Assembly: GCF_014644435.1 (NCBI RefSeq)
Contig: NZ_BMKR01000001.1
Location: forward strand, 1-64,000
Length of the DNA: 64,000 nucleotides
Direction: 5' to 3'
Origin: Paenibacillus albidus
Lineage (GTDB): Bacteria > Bacillota > Bacilli > Paenibacillales > Paenibacillaceae
The notes under the pieces were generated by a model that was not told where the DNA came from, made no database searches, and worked only from the letters and a program-made list of their open reading frames with translations. The position numbers and the translations under genes were made by a program. Position 1 is the first letter of the stretch. Every line of letters starts with the position of its first letter. This document shows positions 9,596 to 18,405 of this stretch, piece by piece.

Positions 9596-10936
9596 TTATT
9601 TGATTTCGATCTTATTATTTATAAAAGGTTCTTGGCGTAAACTAATCATTAAAAAAAGTATGGGTAAAAATTTAGAATTAAAAATATCTGGAATGAATAA
9701 TGCACCAAATAAAACGCCTAGCAGAACCATAAACATTTCATTATATTTTTTAAAACAAGTAACTAAAATAGAACATAAAAATAAAAATAAGGGAACTAAA
9801 TATAATATTCCGCCCTGTGAAATAAATTGAAAAAATAAATTATGTGGTAATATTCCTCCAAATTTAGAATAATTATTTATGCCAAATCCAATTCCGTACA
9901 TAGGATTATCTAAAAATATTCTCCAAGCAATTTCATTTAGAAGATTTCGTCCTGAATCGTATAGAACTTCATTACTTCTTACTCTAACAATTAGAAAATA
10001 ACTTGAGATTATGACTAATATATTAAAAAAAACTATTCCGAAAATATGCTTTGATCCGTTTCTAACCATATGGAAAAACTTAAAAAAACTATATAAACAG
10101 AAAATCACAATAAAAGAAACTATTCCGGTTCTTGCTGAGGAAATAATACTTGCAAGTAATAAGAAACACATATTAAAAATCCAATATTTATCAGACTTTA
10201 TTTTTGTTCTTTCAACGAAAAAAACCATTAAAGCACCTGAAGACAAAAATAATGAAAAAAAACTGAAGTCTGTAAAAAGGAATGAATATGAATTTCTATT
10301 ACCACTTGATAACTCAAAATTCCCTAGTATTACACCAAATAAATTTTTACTGATGTATTGAATGAATATGCCTACTGCTGCTATTTTAACAGCAGTTATA
10401 TAATCCAATGCAAGCCTTAATTGTTGAGTATTATTAATTTTATTTTTTATGTTCACGCCTACAATAATTATTAAAAAGGATAAAATAATATTTAAGTATT
10501 GCTTTAAAGCATCAGTAAGCATTGATGAGGTTATTAGTGGTATTAAACTTATGATGATCATAAAAGAAGATGATAACACAATATGATCTATTATAAATCT
10601 TCTGCTTGCAAAAATATTAATTAAAGCTACTAAGATTAATAAACCAACAAATATGTTAAACCAAGATAAGGGCAAATCTTCATAGGATCCCCCATAAACA
10701 TTTACAAAAGATAATGGCAAGCTAAGAACTAACATTCTTGTTATTAAAAACAAGAAACCTTCTTTATAATTTCTAACAATTAAAATCCCCCAACATAGTA
10801 AACCCAACAAAAGCACAAAAATATCCCTAAAAATGATATTTTCAAATAGAGTGGCATATGATAAAACTGATATCAATAATGCATCAATAATACTTTTGAC
10901 TATTTTATTCGAGTTCTGAAATGCCTTATTATACAT
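9596..10936 (-). CDS. wzy: O-antigen ligase/polymerase-like membrane protein (Wzy-like)
   Basis: A 446-residue, very hydrophobic protein with about 10-12 membrane segments and a larger extracytoplasmic loop around residues 325-370 (RNLLNEIAWRIFLDNPMYGIGFGINNYSKFGGILPHNLFFQFISQGGILY). The GxGxxN...PHNxxxQ pattern is typical of Wzy_C/O-antigen polymerases and ligases. It would join flipped repeat units outside the membrane. The start at 10936 has AAGGAG 6 nt upstream, overlapping the previous stop codon; an ATG at 10957 lies inside the upstream gene. The assignment rests on topology, motif and neighbours. Confidence 0.83.
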   Translation of the reverse strand: MYNKAFQNSNKIVKSIIDALLISVLSYATLFENIIFRDIFVLLLGLLCWGILIVRNYKEGFLFLITRMLVLSLPLSFVNVYGGSYEDLPLSWFNIFVGLLILVALINIFASRRFIIDHIVLSSSFMIIISLIPLITSSMLTDALKQYLNIILSFLIIIVGVNIKNKINNTQQLRLALDYITAVKIAAVGIFIQYISKNLFGVILGNFELSSGNRNSYSFLFTDFSFFSLFLSSGALMVFFVERTKIKSDKYWIFNMCFLLLASIISSARTGIVSFIVIFCLYSFFKFFHMVRNGSKHIFGIVFFNILVIISSYFLIVRVRSNEVLYDSGRNLLNEIAWRIFLDNPMYGIGFGINNYSKFGGILPHNLFFQFISQGGILYLVPLFLFLCSILVTCFKKYNEMFMVLLGVLFGALFIPDIFNSKFLPILFLMISLRQEPFINNKIEIK

Positions 10937-10946
10937 TTTTGACTCC

Positions 10947-11981
10947 TTATACCTCATACAAATTTATTATTTTATTTTTCCAAATATCTATATTCCCAAA
11001 ATTCAATGCATTCTTACGGCAATTTTTAGATAAAAATGAATAATATTGTGGTTCAAGTAAGGACTTTATAGCTTGTTCTATAAAATCTTCGTTGGATTCA
11101 CATAATTCCCCACATCCATTATTAATTATTCCATTTAAGCCACCAACCGGTGATGCGAAAACTGGTATACCTAGCGCCATTGATTCAACAGCTACTAAAC
11201 CAAAGCCTTCCCATTTCGAGGGCATTAATAATATCTTTGTTTTCTTCAGAATTGGAAAGGGATTTGATTTAAAACCTAACATTTGAACATTTTTTTGTAA
11301 ATTCAATCTATCAATAGCTTCTTTACATTTTACTTTTAGTTCACCATCACCTATCAAGACTACTTTAATATTCGGTATTTTCTTTTTAACTTCACTCACG
11401 ATCTCCAAAAAGCGCAAAGGATCCTTTTGTTCGGTTAATCTTCCAATAAACCCAATATCAAAGTTATTATCTATAATTTCACTATTTGATGCCCTTATAA
11501 TCCGTTCAATATTCACAATGTTTGGTAATACAGTATATTTCTCACTTAACATTTTTGAAAAGATCGCTTCGCTTAATACTTCAGAAGAAACAGTTATGAT
11601 TTTATTGTACGCTAGACTAGAAATAGCGTAACAAATTGAATACAAATTAATTTTTCTAATCCATGAAGGATTGTTATGTAAATGAGATATTATTCTACAT
11701 GGATATAGTGAGAGTGATGTGTTGATACTTGCTCTAAAATCATGAGTGTGAATTATATCTGGCTTCCATTTTCTGAAAATTGAATTTAAGTAAAGTGGAT
11801 TAAAACTTTTCAAAGGTATATGCCTGATATTGTTACTTAGAAGGATACTCTCAATGGGGCCCTCTGGTGATGCATAAATAAGCTCGTATTCTTCTGACAA
11901 AGTATTTATTATATTTATTGCAACATTTTCTGCTCCTGAATATATATTACTATAAACTAGGTGTAATATTCTTTTTTTCAC
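10947..11981 (-). CDS. Family 4 glycosyltransferase (GT-B fold)
   Basis: A GT-B enzyme of about 344 residues. The N-terminal acceptor domain opens RILHLVYSNIYSGAENVAINII; the C-terminal donor domain has IGFIGRLTEQKDPLRFLEI, VLIGDGELKVKC and the GT4 signature SKWEGFGLVAVESMALGIPVFAS (E-x7-E). The best start is a GTG at 11981 preceded by AAGGTGAG; a GTG at 11999 has no ribosome site. It stops 10 nt before the polymerase start. Substrate unknown. Confidence 0.87.
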   Translation of the reverse strand: MKKRILHLVYSNIYSGAENVAINIINTLSEEYELIYASPEGPIESILLSNNIRHIPLKSFNPLYLNSIFRKWKPDIIHTHDFRASINTSLSLYPCRIISHLHNNPSWIRKINLYSICYAISSLAYNKIITVSSEVLSEAIFSKMLSEKYTVLPNIVNIERIIRASNSEIIDNNFDIGFIGRLTEQKDPLRFLEIVSEVKKKIPNIKVVLIGDGELKVKCKEAIDRLNLQKNVQMLGFKSNPFPILKKTKILLMPSKWEGFGLVAVESMALGIPVFASPVGGLNGIINNGCGELCESNEDFIEQAIKSLLEPQYYSFLSKNCRKNALNFGNIDIWKNKIINLYEV

Positions 11982-12033
11982 TTTTCTCACCTTCTTCACA
12001 ATTCATACACTAACTCATTAAAATTATAGCTTT

Positions 12034-13143
12034 TTACTTTATTTTATATATTCTACTCATTTGAGTTGATATAGTCTCTAGTGAATATGCATCGATAAGA
12101 TCGATGTTTTTATTGCTGAATTTTCCACAGATGTCTTTAAAGGCATAAAGATTGTGGATTGCACGGGAAAAACCATTTGCGTCGTTTATATCAATAACAT
12201 AGCCATTTTCCTTATCATAAACCAGATCACGATTCCCCCTACAATTTGTCACAATCAATGGTAATCCAGTCGCCATAGCTTCCATTATATTTAAAGGCAA
12301 CCCTTCTTGCCTGGAAGAAGACACTGCTACATCTGAAAGCATCATTAGTTTCTCAATATCATTACGATATCCCAAAAAATCAACATTTCCATTAACTCCT
12401 AACTTATCCGCCATTAATTTATATTTTTCTATCTTTTCTCCATCTCCTACAATTAATAATCTTAGATTAGGAATCTCCTCCTTGAGGTAATTCACAGCCT
12501 TTATAAGTAAATCTTGATGCTTCCTATAACTCAATTCCCCAACATAAATTAATATGTAATCCTCTAAAGGATATCCATATTCTTTCCGCTGTTGGTTTCG
12601 CTTTTCTAAATTTTGTTTTCTAAACTTTTCTAAATTAACTCCTACTCCATTAATAAGGTGAACATTAGCAGCATTAAAACTATTTATTGCTATTTCGAAA
12701 TCCTCTTTGTTAATAGTTATAAGTTCATCAGTGTATCTAGAAAGCCATTTTTCTATAGGATAGAATAATAACCAATTTTTTAAAGCTGCACCCTTAAAAA
12801 AATGAAATCCATGAGCTGTATATATAACTTTAGTTCCATTATATCTTGATTTTTTTGCAGCTAATCTCGTTATTGCAGCACCCATAGGTGTATGACAGTG
12901 GATAGTATCATATTTATTACTATTAATTATTTTTTTAAGTTGCCTATACGCTTTAATATTTTCTAGTTTATATGGTGACCTTTGAAAAGGAACATTATAC
13001 TTAAAGTCCGTTGAAGGAATGTCCGTAGTTCCATTACTTGCAACATGGACTTCATATCCATTTTCTTTGAAATATTTTAAATAAGGGATATGAAAATTCA
13101 TTATGTGACTATCTACTGTAGCAGTAAACAAAACTTTTTTCAT
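12034..13143 (-). CDS. Family 4 glycosyltransferase (EpsD/CapM-like)
   Basis: A 369-residue GT-B enzyme opening MKKVLFTATVDSHIMNFHIPYLKYFKENGYEVHVAS, a start shared with exopolysaccharide transferases such as EpsD. It contains YTAHGFHFFKG and the donor-site SSRQEGLPLNIMEAMATGLPLIVT (E-x7-E). These enzymes often act early, adding the second sugar to the lipid-linked primer. It directly follows the reductase and initiating transferase genes, which fits. The ATG at 13143 and one four codons upstream are both possible; the latter overlaps the preceding gene by 11 nt. Confidence 0.87.
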   Translation of the reverse strand: MKKVLFTATVDSHIMNFHIPYLKYFKENGYEVHVASNGTTDIPSTDFKYNVPFQRSPYKLENIKAYRQLKKIINSNKYDTIHCHTPMGAAITRLAAKKSRYNGTKVIYTAHGFHFFKGAALKNWLLFYPIEKWLSRYTDELITINKEDFEIAINSFNAANVHLINGVGVNLEKFRKQNLEKRNQQRKEYGYPLEDYILIYVGELSYRKHQDLLIKAVNYLKEEIPNLRLLIVGDGEKIEKYKLMADKLGVNGNVDFLGYRNDIEKLMMLSDVAVSSSRQEGLPLNIMEAMATGLPLIVTNCRGNRDLVYDKENGYVIDINDANGFSRAIHNLYAFKDICGKFSNKNIDLIDAYSLETISTQMSRIYKIK

Positions 13144-13144
13144 A

Positions 13145-14026
13145 TTATGCACCATCTATTTCACTTTTTTGGATTGAATCCTTGAGATTAGCAAGACTAT
13201 AGTTATATTCATCATGCAGAGATATTCTAAGATCATATTTCAAGTTACCAAATATTTTTTTTGTTATATCAAATTGATTTCCCAACAATTTTATAGGAAT
13301 TGCGAAGAACTTTGAAAATAATAGCCTTCTATTATTAATAGATGAAACTAACTTCACTAATTCAACCGTAGAAATATATTCTTTATTCTGAGGAAAAAAG
13401 ATTCCATTTTTCCGACTAAGTAACAACCATCTTATAAATTCTGATAAATTATCTATAAATATCATACTTCTTTTATTTTCTATAGAAGGAAATAAGGGCG
13501 ATTTAAGAGCTATTTTTCTCAACCGTGTATAATTTCCAGGACAGTTGTATCCATATATCATCGGTGCTCTTATAATAGCTATTTTAAATTCCTCACAATC
13601 CATTTTTAATATTTCTTCTTCAGCAGCAAGCTTGCTTTTTCCATAAAAAGACGTTGGCTTACATTCCGTATAATCATAAATAACTGTATCTTGACCAATA
13701 AGTCCTTCAAGTCCGTATACAGACATACTACTCATAAAAAGAAACTGTCCTACTCCATCTTGTTGAGCCTTTTTCGCTATAGATATTGCCAAATCTTTAT
13801 TCACTCTGAAATATAACTGTTCGTTCTCTGGTTTCTCTTTCTTATGAACAACAGCAGCAACATGGATTATTGCTTTATATTGAGAGAAATCATGCTCTTT
13901 CCACGCTTCTCCCCTTACCGATAACTCTTCCACTTCATACTGCTCCGGCCACTGCTTTACCCAGTTGATGAAGCTAGTACCAATATAACTTCCCTTACCC
14001 GTGATCAGAATCTTCTTCTTGTCCAT
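13145..14026 (-). CDS. NAD-dependent epimerase/4-ketoreductase (extended SDR)
   Basis: A 293-residue SDR with the NAD-binding motif TGKGSYIG at residues 9-16 and a catalytic Tyr-Lys pair in FYGKSKLAAEE. It resembles WbpV-type reductases that, with a WbpM/FlaA1-type dehydratase, complete UDP-N-acetylquinovosamine or -fucosamine. Such a dehydratase is encoded at 16529-18361 and the next gene is an initiating sugar transferase, a grouping seen in those pathways. The exact stereochemistry cannot be read. The ATG follows the transferase stop directly, implying coupling. Confidence 0.82.
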   Translation of the reverse strand: MDKKKILITGKGSYIGTSFINWVKQWPEQYEVEELSVRGEAWKEHDFSQYKAIIHVAAVVHKKEKPENEQLYFRVNKDLAISIAKKAQQDGVGQFLFMSSMSVYGLEGLIGQDTVIYDYTECKPTSFYGKSKLAAEEEILKMDCEEFKIAIIRAPMIYGYNCPGNYTRLRKIALKSPLFPSIENKRSMIFIDNLSEFIRWLLLSRKNGIFFPQNKEYISTVELVKLVSSINNRRLLFSKFFAIPIKLLGNQFDITKKIFGNLKYDLRISLHDEYNYSLANLKDSIQKSEIDGA

Positions 14027-14656
14027 TTATAACGAAACTCCTTTGGTGGTTGGAGATGCCTCCGGTTCAACTGCTCCTTCTCTCACACCATCAGATTTTA
14101 GAACACTCAGGATCGTCATGCAGAATACTTTAAGATCGAACCAAAAAGATAGTCTTCCTGTGTACTCTCCATCGAACCTTGCCTTATCTTCATTCGGGAT
14201 TTCATCCCGCCCATTGATCTGCGCCCATCCCGTCAACCCAGGTTTGATATCATTCGCCCCATACTTATCACGCTCAGCGATCAAATCATATTGGTTCCAA
14301 AGCGCTGGGCGTGGTCCGACAACGCTCATATCGCCTTTGAGGATGTTAATAATCTGCGGCAACTCATCAAGGCTGGTCTTCCGCAGAAACTTGCCTACCT
14401 TTGTGATGAAAGAATCAGGGTCCTGCAATAAATGTGTTGGCATATCACTAGGAGTATCTGTCCGCATCGTTCTGAATTTCAGAATATAGAATTCAGTCTT
14501 ATACTTACCGAGACGCTTTTGCTTAAATAAGACAGGCCCCTTTGAAGTCAACTTGATAGTTATTGCAATGACCAAGAAAAAAGGCCATAACAGGAGAAGT
14601 CCGATTAGAGCCAGCATAAAATCAATCATTTGTTTAAATACCATATAAGGTCTCAT
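14027..14656 (-). CDS. Initiating bacterial sugar transferase (undecaprenyl-phosphate sugar-1-phosphate transferase)
   Basis: A 209-residue PglC/EpsL-type enzyme: one re-entrant membrane helix near residues 8-36, then VLFKQKRLGKYKTEFYILKFRTM, the TSLDELPQIINILKGDMSVVGPRP catalytic block and the PGLTGWAQINGRDE motif. It transfers a sugar-1-phosphate from a UDP-sugar to undecaprenyl phosphate, the first step of repeat-unit assembly. It lacks the N-terminal multi-helix domain of WbaP, the usual case for short Firmicute enzymes. It is followed without a gap by the reductase gene, suggesting its donor could be that pathway's product. Confidence 0.93.
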   Translation of the reverse strand: MRPYMVFKQMIDFMLALIGLLLLWPFFLVIAITIKLTSKGPVLFKQKRLGKYKTEFYILKFRTMRTDTPSDMPTHLLQDPDSFITKVGKFLRKTSLDELPQIINILKGDMSVVGPRPALWNQYDLIAERDKYGANDIKPGLTGWAQINGRDEIPNEDKARFDGEYTGRLSFWFDLKVFCMTILSVLKSDGVREGAVEPEASPTTKGVSL

Positions 14657-14755
14657 CTAATCACCTAATCCTTAGAACTCTTTGCTATGTAATCCCATCC
14701 CTTAACCCAATTAAGGGATGGATTTCAATAATTAATCAAAACCATCTCTTGCAAC

Positions 14756-15793
14756 TTACCCACCAAGCAAAGCCTTCCCCTTCTCTACCGATGCATTAAA
14801 CTCGTTTCTATACTCAACAATAATCGCTGTGTCATAGCCGTTTTTGTTTAGTTTTTGTTCAGCATCAGCCACTATACTATTAAAACTGGATGTGAATGAG
14901 GCAAGTTGCTGCTTGCCCTTGGCGATCAGCTCTTGTTTGGTTGCATCGTCCGTAGCCCTTATATACTCAATAACAGTGCTTCCTAGCGCAGACTCGGCTT
15001 CTGCTTTCAAAGCATACAGCTTGGCTTCGGTATCGCTGGTAATACTCTCATAAGATATCTTGCCGCTGGATGTTCCTCCACCGGTTCCTCCGGTTGATCC
15101 TGGAGCTGCTGTGCTATTAGGTGCCGGTGTAGCCTTGGGCGCTGGAGTAGAGCTTCCTCCCCGACTGGAGCCATTGTTGTTTAGCGGATCATTTCCGCCA
15201 GTGTTTGCTCCTGATTCCTGATATGCCGTGGAGGCCGAAGTAATTGTTTTTGTTTTCGGATCCCAGCTAATGGAATTCCCTGCGGATTCCGATAAAAAAC
15301 GTAACGGCACATACAGGGAGCCATTCAAGATAAAGCTGGATTGGCCCTCGGGTAGTTTTTTGACAGAGCCGTTAAATACATAGCTGGCTTTAACCGCGTT
15401 AAGTGTTACACTTTTGGCTGTAAATTTAGCCGCTTCATTATTTTTTGCGTTCATTACATATTCTTTAATAACCACTAGTTCAGAAGCGGTTGGTTCTGCT
15501 ACGGTAACTTTAACGTTTTTGGCATCCCAGGCTACGCTTTTTTGCAGTGCATAGGACATGAAGCGCAGAGGTACATGAGTAGTATTGTTATACATGAACA
15601 CCACTTGTCCTGCTGGAGGCTGGAGACTCACCCCGTCAAAGACCATTTTGACATCCATGGACTTTACTTTAATCGTATTCGTAGCAGTCGTCTCTGCAGC
15701 TGATGCAGACAAAGGTGCTTTAGCTGTCAATGGTGCTACGCCAATCAACATCACTAGCAATAGCGCCGCAGCTGAAACCTTAATGTTCGACAT
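14756..15793 (-). CDS. Secreted stalk-domain (copper amine oxidase N-terminal-like) protein with helical C-terminal domain
   Basis: A 345-residue protein with a signal peptide (about residues 1-33, ending near ASAAET). Two stalk-domain repeats follow, each with a VPLRFMSYAL/VPLRFLSESAG-type core and a following SWDPKTKTI-like strand (about 45-195). A Ser/Thr/Pro/Gly linker (200-245) leads to a ~100-residue helical domain rich in Ala, Glu and Lys. Stalk domains are common in Paenibacillus secreted proteins; their function is unsettled. It lies inside the polysaccharide operon, 2 nt after the upstream membrane-protein gene, so a role at the polymer export site or cell wall is inferred. Confidence 0.8.
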   Translation of the reverse strand: MSNIKVSAAALLLVMLIGVAPLTAKAPLSASAAETTATNTIKVKSMDVKMVFDGVSLQPPAGQVVFMYNNTTHVPLRFMSYALQKSVAWDAKNVKVTVAEPTASELVVIKEYVMNAKNNEAAKFTAKSVTLNAVKASYVFNGSVKKLPEGQSSFILNGSLYVPLRFLSESAGNSISWDPKTKTITSASTAYQESGANTGGNDPLNNNGSSRGGSSTPAPKATPAPNSTAAPGSTGGTGGGTSSGKISYESITSDTEAKLYALKAEAESALGSTVIEYIRATDDATKQELIAKGKQQLASFTSSFNSIVADAEQKLNKNGYDTAIIVEYRNEFNASVEKGKALLGG

Positions 15794-15795
15794 TT

Positions 15796-16503
15796 TTATT
15801 CACTTCCTTTTTCATTAGCTTCTTTCATTTGCTCTTCTTCTTTAACAGCTTGATCATGTGTAATTCCACGGCTAACCCCGTACTTCTTGGCAATTTGGGA
15901 TAGCTCATTGTATTGTTCTTCTGAGACTTTACCGAGAATTATTTGACGAGCTTCACGCTTCTCTTCGACAGTTAAGCCGCCGCTAGCCAACTCTTGCAGC
16001 CGCTTGATATCTGAGACGCTTAATTGGCCTAATACGATGGAAGCGACGTCAGCTTTATCTTTGACTGTAACATTCTCTTGAATGGCTTTGGCCTTGTCTG
16101 TGGATACCTGTGCACTGTAACCATCTGGTGACTCTGTAGCAGCAGGAGCCTCTGTCTTGGCTGGCTGACTCGCTGCTGGGGCAGTAGTCCCTTTGGCGAT
16201 ATTCGGTGTAGTTGTACCTGTACCTTCCGCTACTGGCGTTGTGGCTGGCGCGGAAGCTGGTTCTGTAGTTGGTGCTGGAACTGTGCTGTCGGTAGCTGCC
16301 GGAGCATCAGTGGACGCAGGTTGATCGACTTGACCTCCACCCGTAGCTGTCGTCTCCTCGGCCTCCAAGTCAAAACCTTCAGCCATGGAGTTCATCAGTT
16401 TGTCTACGGCGTAGTTGGCGGCAAACAATCCACCGACTGCAAGTACAACAACAACAGACAACGTCCATAATACAATCTTTTTCCATCTTTTTTTCTTGCC
16501 CAT
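15796..16503 (-). CDS. Membrane-anchored protein with mucin-like Pro/Thr/Ala linker, unknown function
   Basis: I do not recognise a named family. The 235-residue product has a positively charged start, one membrane segment (about residues 10-31), a long linker of Ala, Thr, Pro and Ser (about 45-135), and a charged helical C-terminal domain with VSDIKRLQELASGGLTVEEKREARQIILGKVSEEQYNEL. The topology suggests an external stalk carrying a small helical domain. The start at 16503 has GGGGGA about 7 nt upstream. It is 25 nt after the dehydratase and 2 nt before the stalk-domain gene, so the two small genes probably work together. The linker is a plausible O-glycosylation target. Confidence 0.75.
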   Translation of the reverse strand: MGKKKRWKKIVLWTLSVVVVLAVGGLFAANYAVDKLMNSMAEGFDLEAEETTATGGGQVDQPASTDAPAATDSTVPAPTTEPASAPATTPVAEGTGTTTPNIAKGTTAPAASQPAKTEAPAATESPDGYSAQVSTDKAKAIQENVTVKDKADVASIVLGQLSVSDIKRLQELASGGLTVEEKREARQIILGKVSEEQYNELSQIAKKYGVSRGITHDQAVKEEEQMKEANEKGSE

Positions 16504-16528
16504 GTGGGAATCCCCCATTATGAATTGA

Positions 16529-18361
16529 TTAGCTAATTGCGGCTTGAGCGACAGGCTGCATCGGAACAATCTGGTTAATGACTTCGCGGATGACATCCCC
16601 GTCCTCGGCCAGTACACGTTCGAGGCGTTTGAACTCCAGCTCCAGCTGATTCTGGCTAAGCACCGCTGGTCTGCCGATGAAAATCCGGTCATGTGTGGTA
16701 GAACCCAGGTTCTCCTCGTCGGTCAGCAGCTCTTCATAGAGCTTCTCGCCTTCACGGATGCCGGAGAACTTAATCTCGATATCTTTGTAAGGCTCGTAAC
16801 CGGACAAAGTAATTAGATCCTCGGCCAGAGTCAGAATCTTCACCGGTTGTCCCATATCAAGGACGAAGACCTCGCCGCCATTCGCGAAGGAGCCGGATTG
16901 GATCACCAGCTGCACCGCTTCCGGAATCGTCATAAAATAACGGACCATCTCGGGATGTGTGACCGTTACCGGACCACCCGCTGCAATTTGCTGCTTGAAC
17001 GCGGGAATTACACTGCCGCGGCTGCCCAGCACATTGCCGAAGCGGACTGCCGAGAACTTGGTCTGACTGGTGGTATTGAGACTCTGCACATACATTTCTG
17101 CGATGCGTTTGGTTGCGCCCATCACACTGGTAGGATTGACCGCTTTGTCTGATGAGATCAGCACAAAACGTTCTGCTGCGAATTTGTCAGCACAATCAGC
17201 TACATTCCGGGTCCCAAAAACGTTGTTTTTGATTGCTTCCGACGGGTTGCGTTCCATCAAGGGAACGTGCTTATGCGCTGCCGCATGAAAGACGACCTGC
17301 GGCTTGTGGCTACGGAAGACATCCATCATCCGGGTACGGTCCTGCACATCGGCGATTACCGTCACGATGTTCAGTTCCGGGAAGCTTTTGCGCAATTCCA
17401 TTTCAATCGTATAAATACTGTTCTCTCCGTGCCCGAGCAGCAGCAGCTTGTCCGGTGCAAAAGGTGAAATCTGCCGGCACAGCTCCGAACCAATCGATCC
17501 GCCCGCCCCTGTAACGAGTACGGTCTTCTGATGAACATAACCCAGGATGCCGTTCAGATCAGCGACCACTGGCTCACGTCCGAGCAAGTCCTCCACACTA
17601 ACATCCCGCAGCTTTTTGACGGATATTTTGCCTGAGATCAAGTCATTCAGAGCCGGGATAATCTTCAGCTTGGCCCCTGTTTTCTTGGCGAGATTAATAA
17701 TCTCCGAGATTTCAGTGCGCGAGACGGAAGGCATGGCAATAATGATCTCGTGGATGTCGCGTTCCTTTACCAGGCTGGGAATGGCATAACGGTTGCCAAG
17801 TACAGGCACGCCCAATACAGACATATGGTATTTGTTCACACTGTCGTCAATGAAACCAACGATCTTTGTGTGGGCAAAGGTAGGTCCCATCATTTCCCGC
17901 GCAATTAAGGTACCGCAGTCGCCTGCTCCCACAATCAGGGTATGCGTCTGGGTATCCTTATAGCTGATTCGTTCATTGCGGAACAATCTCCACAGGAAAC
18001 GCACGCCGCCTACAAGTACCAATATCGTCTCTACCGACCTCACTACTACTCCGAACGGAATACGTTCCGGAAGAATAAGGAAGGCTATGCCGTAAGAGAG
18101 CAGCGCTCCCACCAGAATAGCCTTAACGACAGACACAATTTCCCCGATACTTGCGTACTGCCACATTCGCCGGTACAGACCGAAATAGATCAGGCTGCCT
18201 CCAAAGGTTACAGTAGAGATGATTCCGTACGCGTACATTTGGGTAATATAATCCTTGGGAATATCGTCGTAGAACCGGAACATATACGAGGTAACGATAC
18301 TGAACCAGATGATCGCAAGATCAATGAAGAATAAGAGCACCACTCTAGTTTTCGCTGTCAT
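16529..18361 (-). CDS. Membrane-bound nucleotide-sugar 4,6-dehydratase/epimerase (WbpM/FlaA1/CapD family)
   Basis: This 610-residue enzyme has four N-terminal membrane helices (about 10-130), a first Rossmann-like domain with IVGAGDCGTLIAREM, and a catalytic SDR domain with VTGAGGSIGSELCRQI. The active-site stretch SSDKAVNPTSVMGATKR has Met in place of the usual SDR Tyr (M-x3-K), the hallmark of the long WbpM type. These enzymes make UDP-4-keto-6-deoxy-GlcNAc. The start at 18361 is chosen because GGAGG lies 8 nt upstream. It is followed by the accessory genes and, further on, a matching 4-ketoreductase. Confidence 0.92.
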   Translation of the reverse strand: MTAKTRVVLLFFIDLAIIWFSIVTSYMFRFYDDIPKDYITQMYAYGIISTVTFGGSLIYFGLYRRMWQYASIGEIVSVVKAILVGALLSYGIAFLILPERIPFGVVVRSVETILVLVGGVRFLWRLFRNERISYKDTQTHTLIVGAGDCGTLIAREMMGPTFAHTKIVGFIDDSVNKYHMSVLGVPVLGNRYAIPSLVKERDIHEIIIAMPSVSRTEISEIINLAKKTGAKLKIIPALNDLISGKISVKKLRDVSVEDLLGREPVVADLNGILGYVHQKTVLVTGAGGSIGSELCRQISPFAPDKLLLLGHGENSIYTIEMELRKSFPELNIVTVIADVQDRTRMMDVFRSHKPQVVFHAAAHKHVPLMERNPSEAIKNNVFGTRNVADCADKFAAERFVLISSDKAVNPTSVMGATKRIAEMYVQSLNTTSQTKFSAVRFGNVLGSRGSVIPAFKQQIAAGGPVTVTHPEMVRYFMTIPEAVQLVIQSGSFANGGEVFVLDMGQPVKILTLAEDLITLSGYEPYKDIEIKFSGIREGEKLYEELLTDEENLGSTTHDRIFIGRPAVLSQNQLELEFKRLERVLAEDGDVIREVINQIVPMQPVAQAAIS

Positions 18362-18405
18362 TTTCAGTGCCTCCAAAAATAACATTTTCCCCGTACGTAA
18401 CCGGG

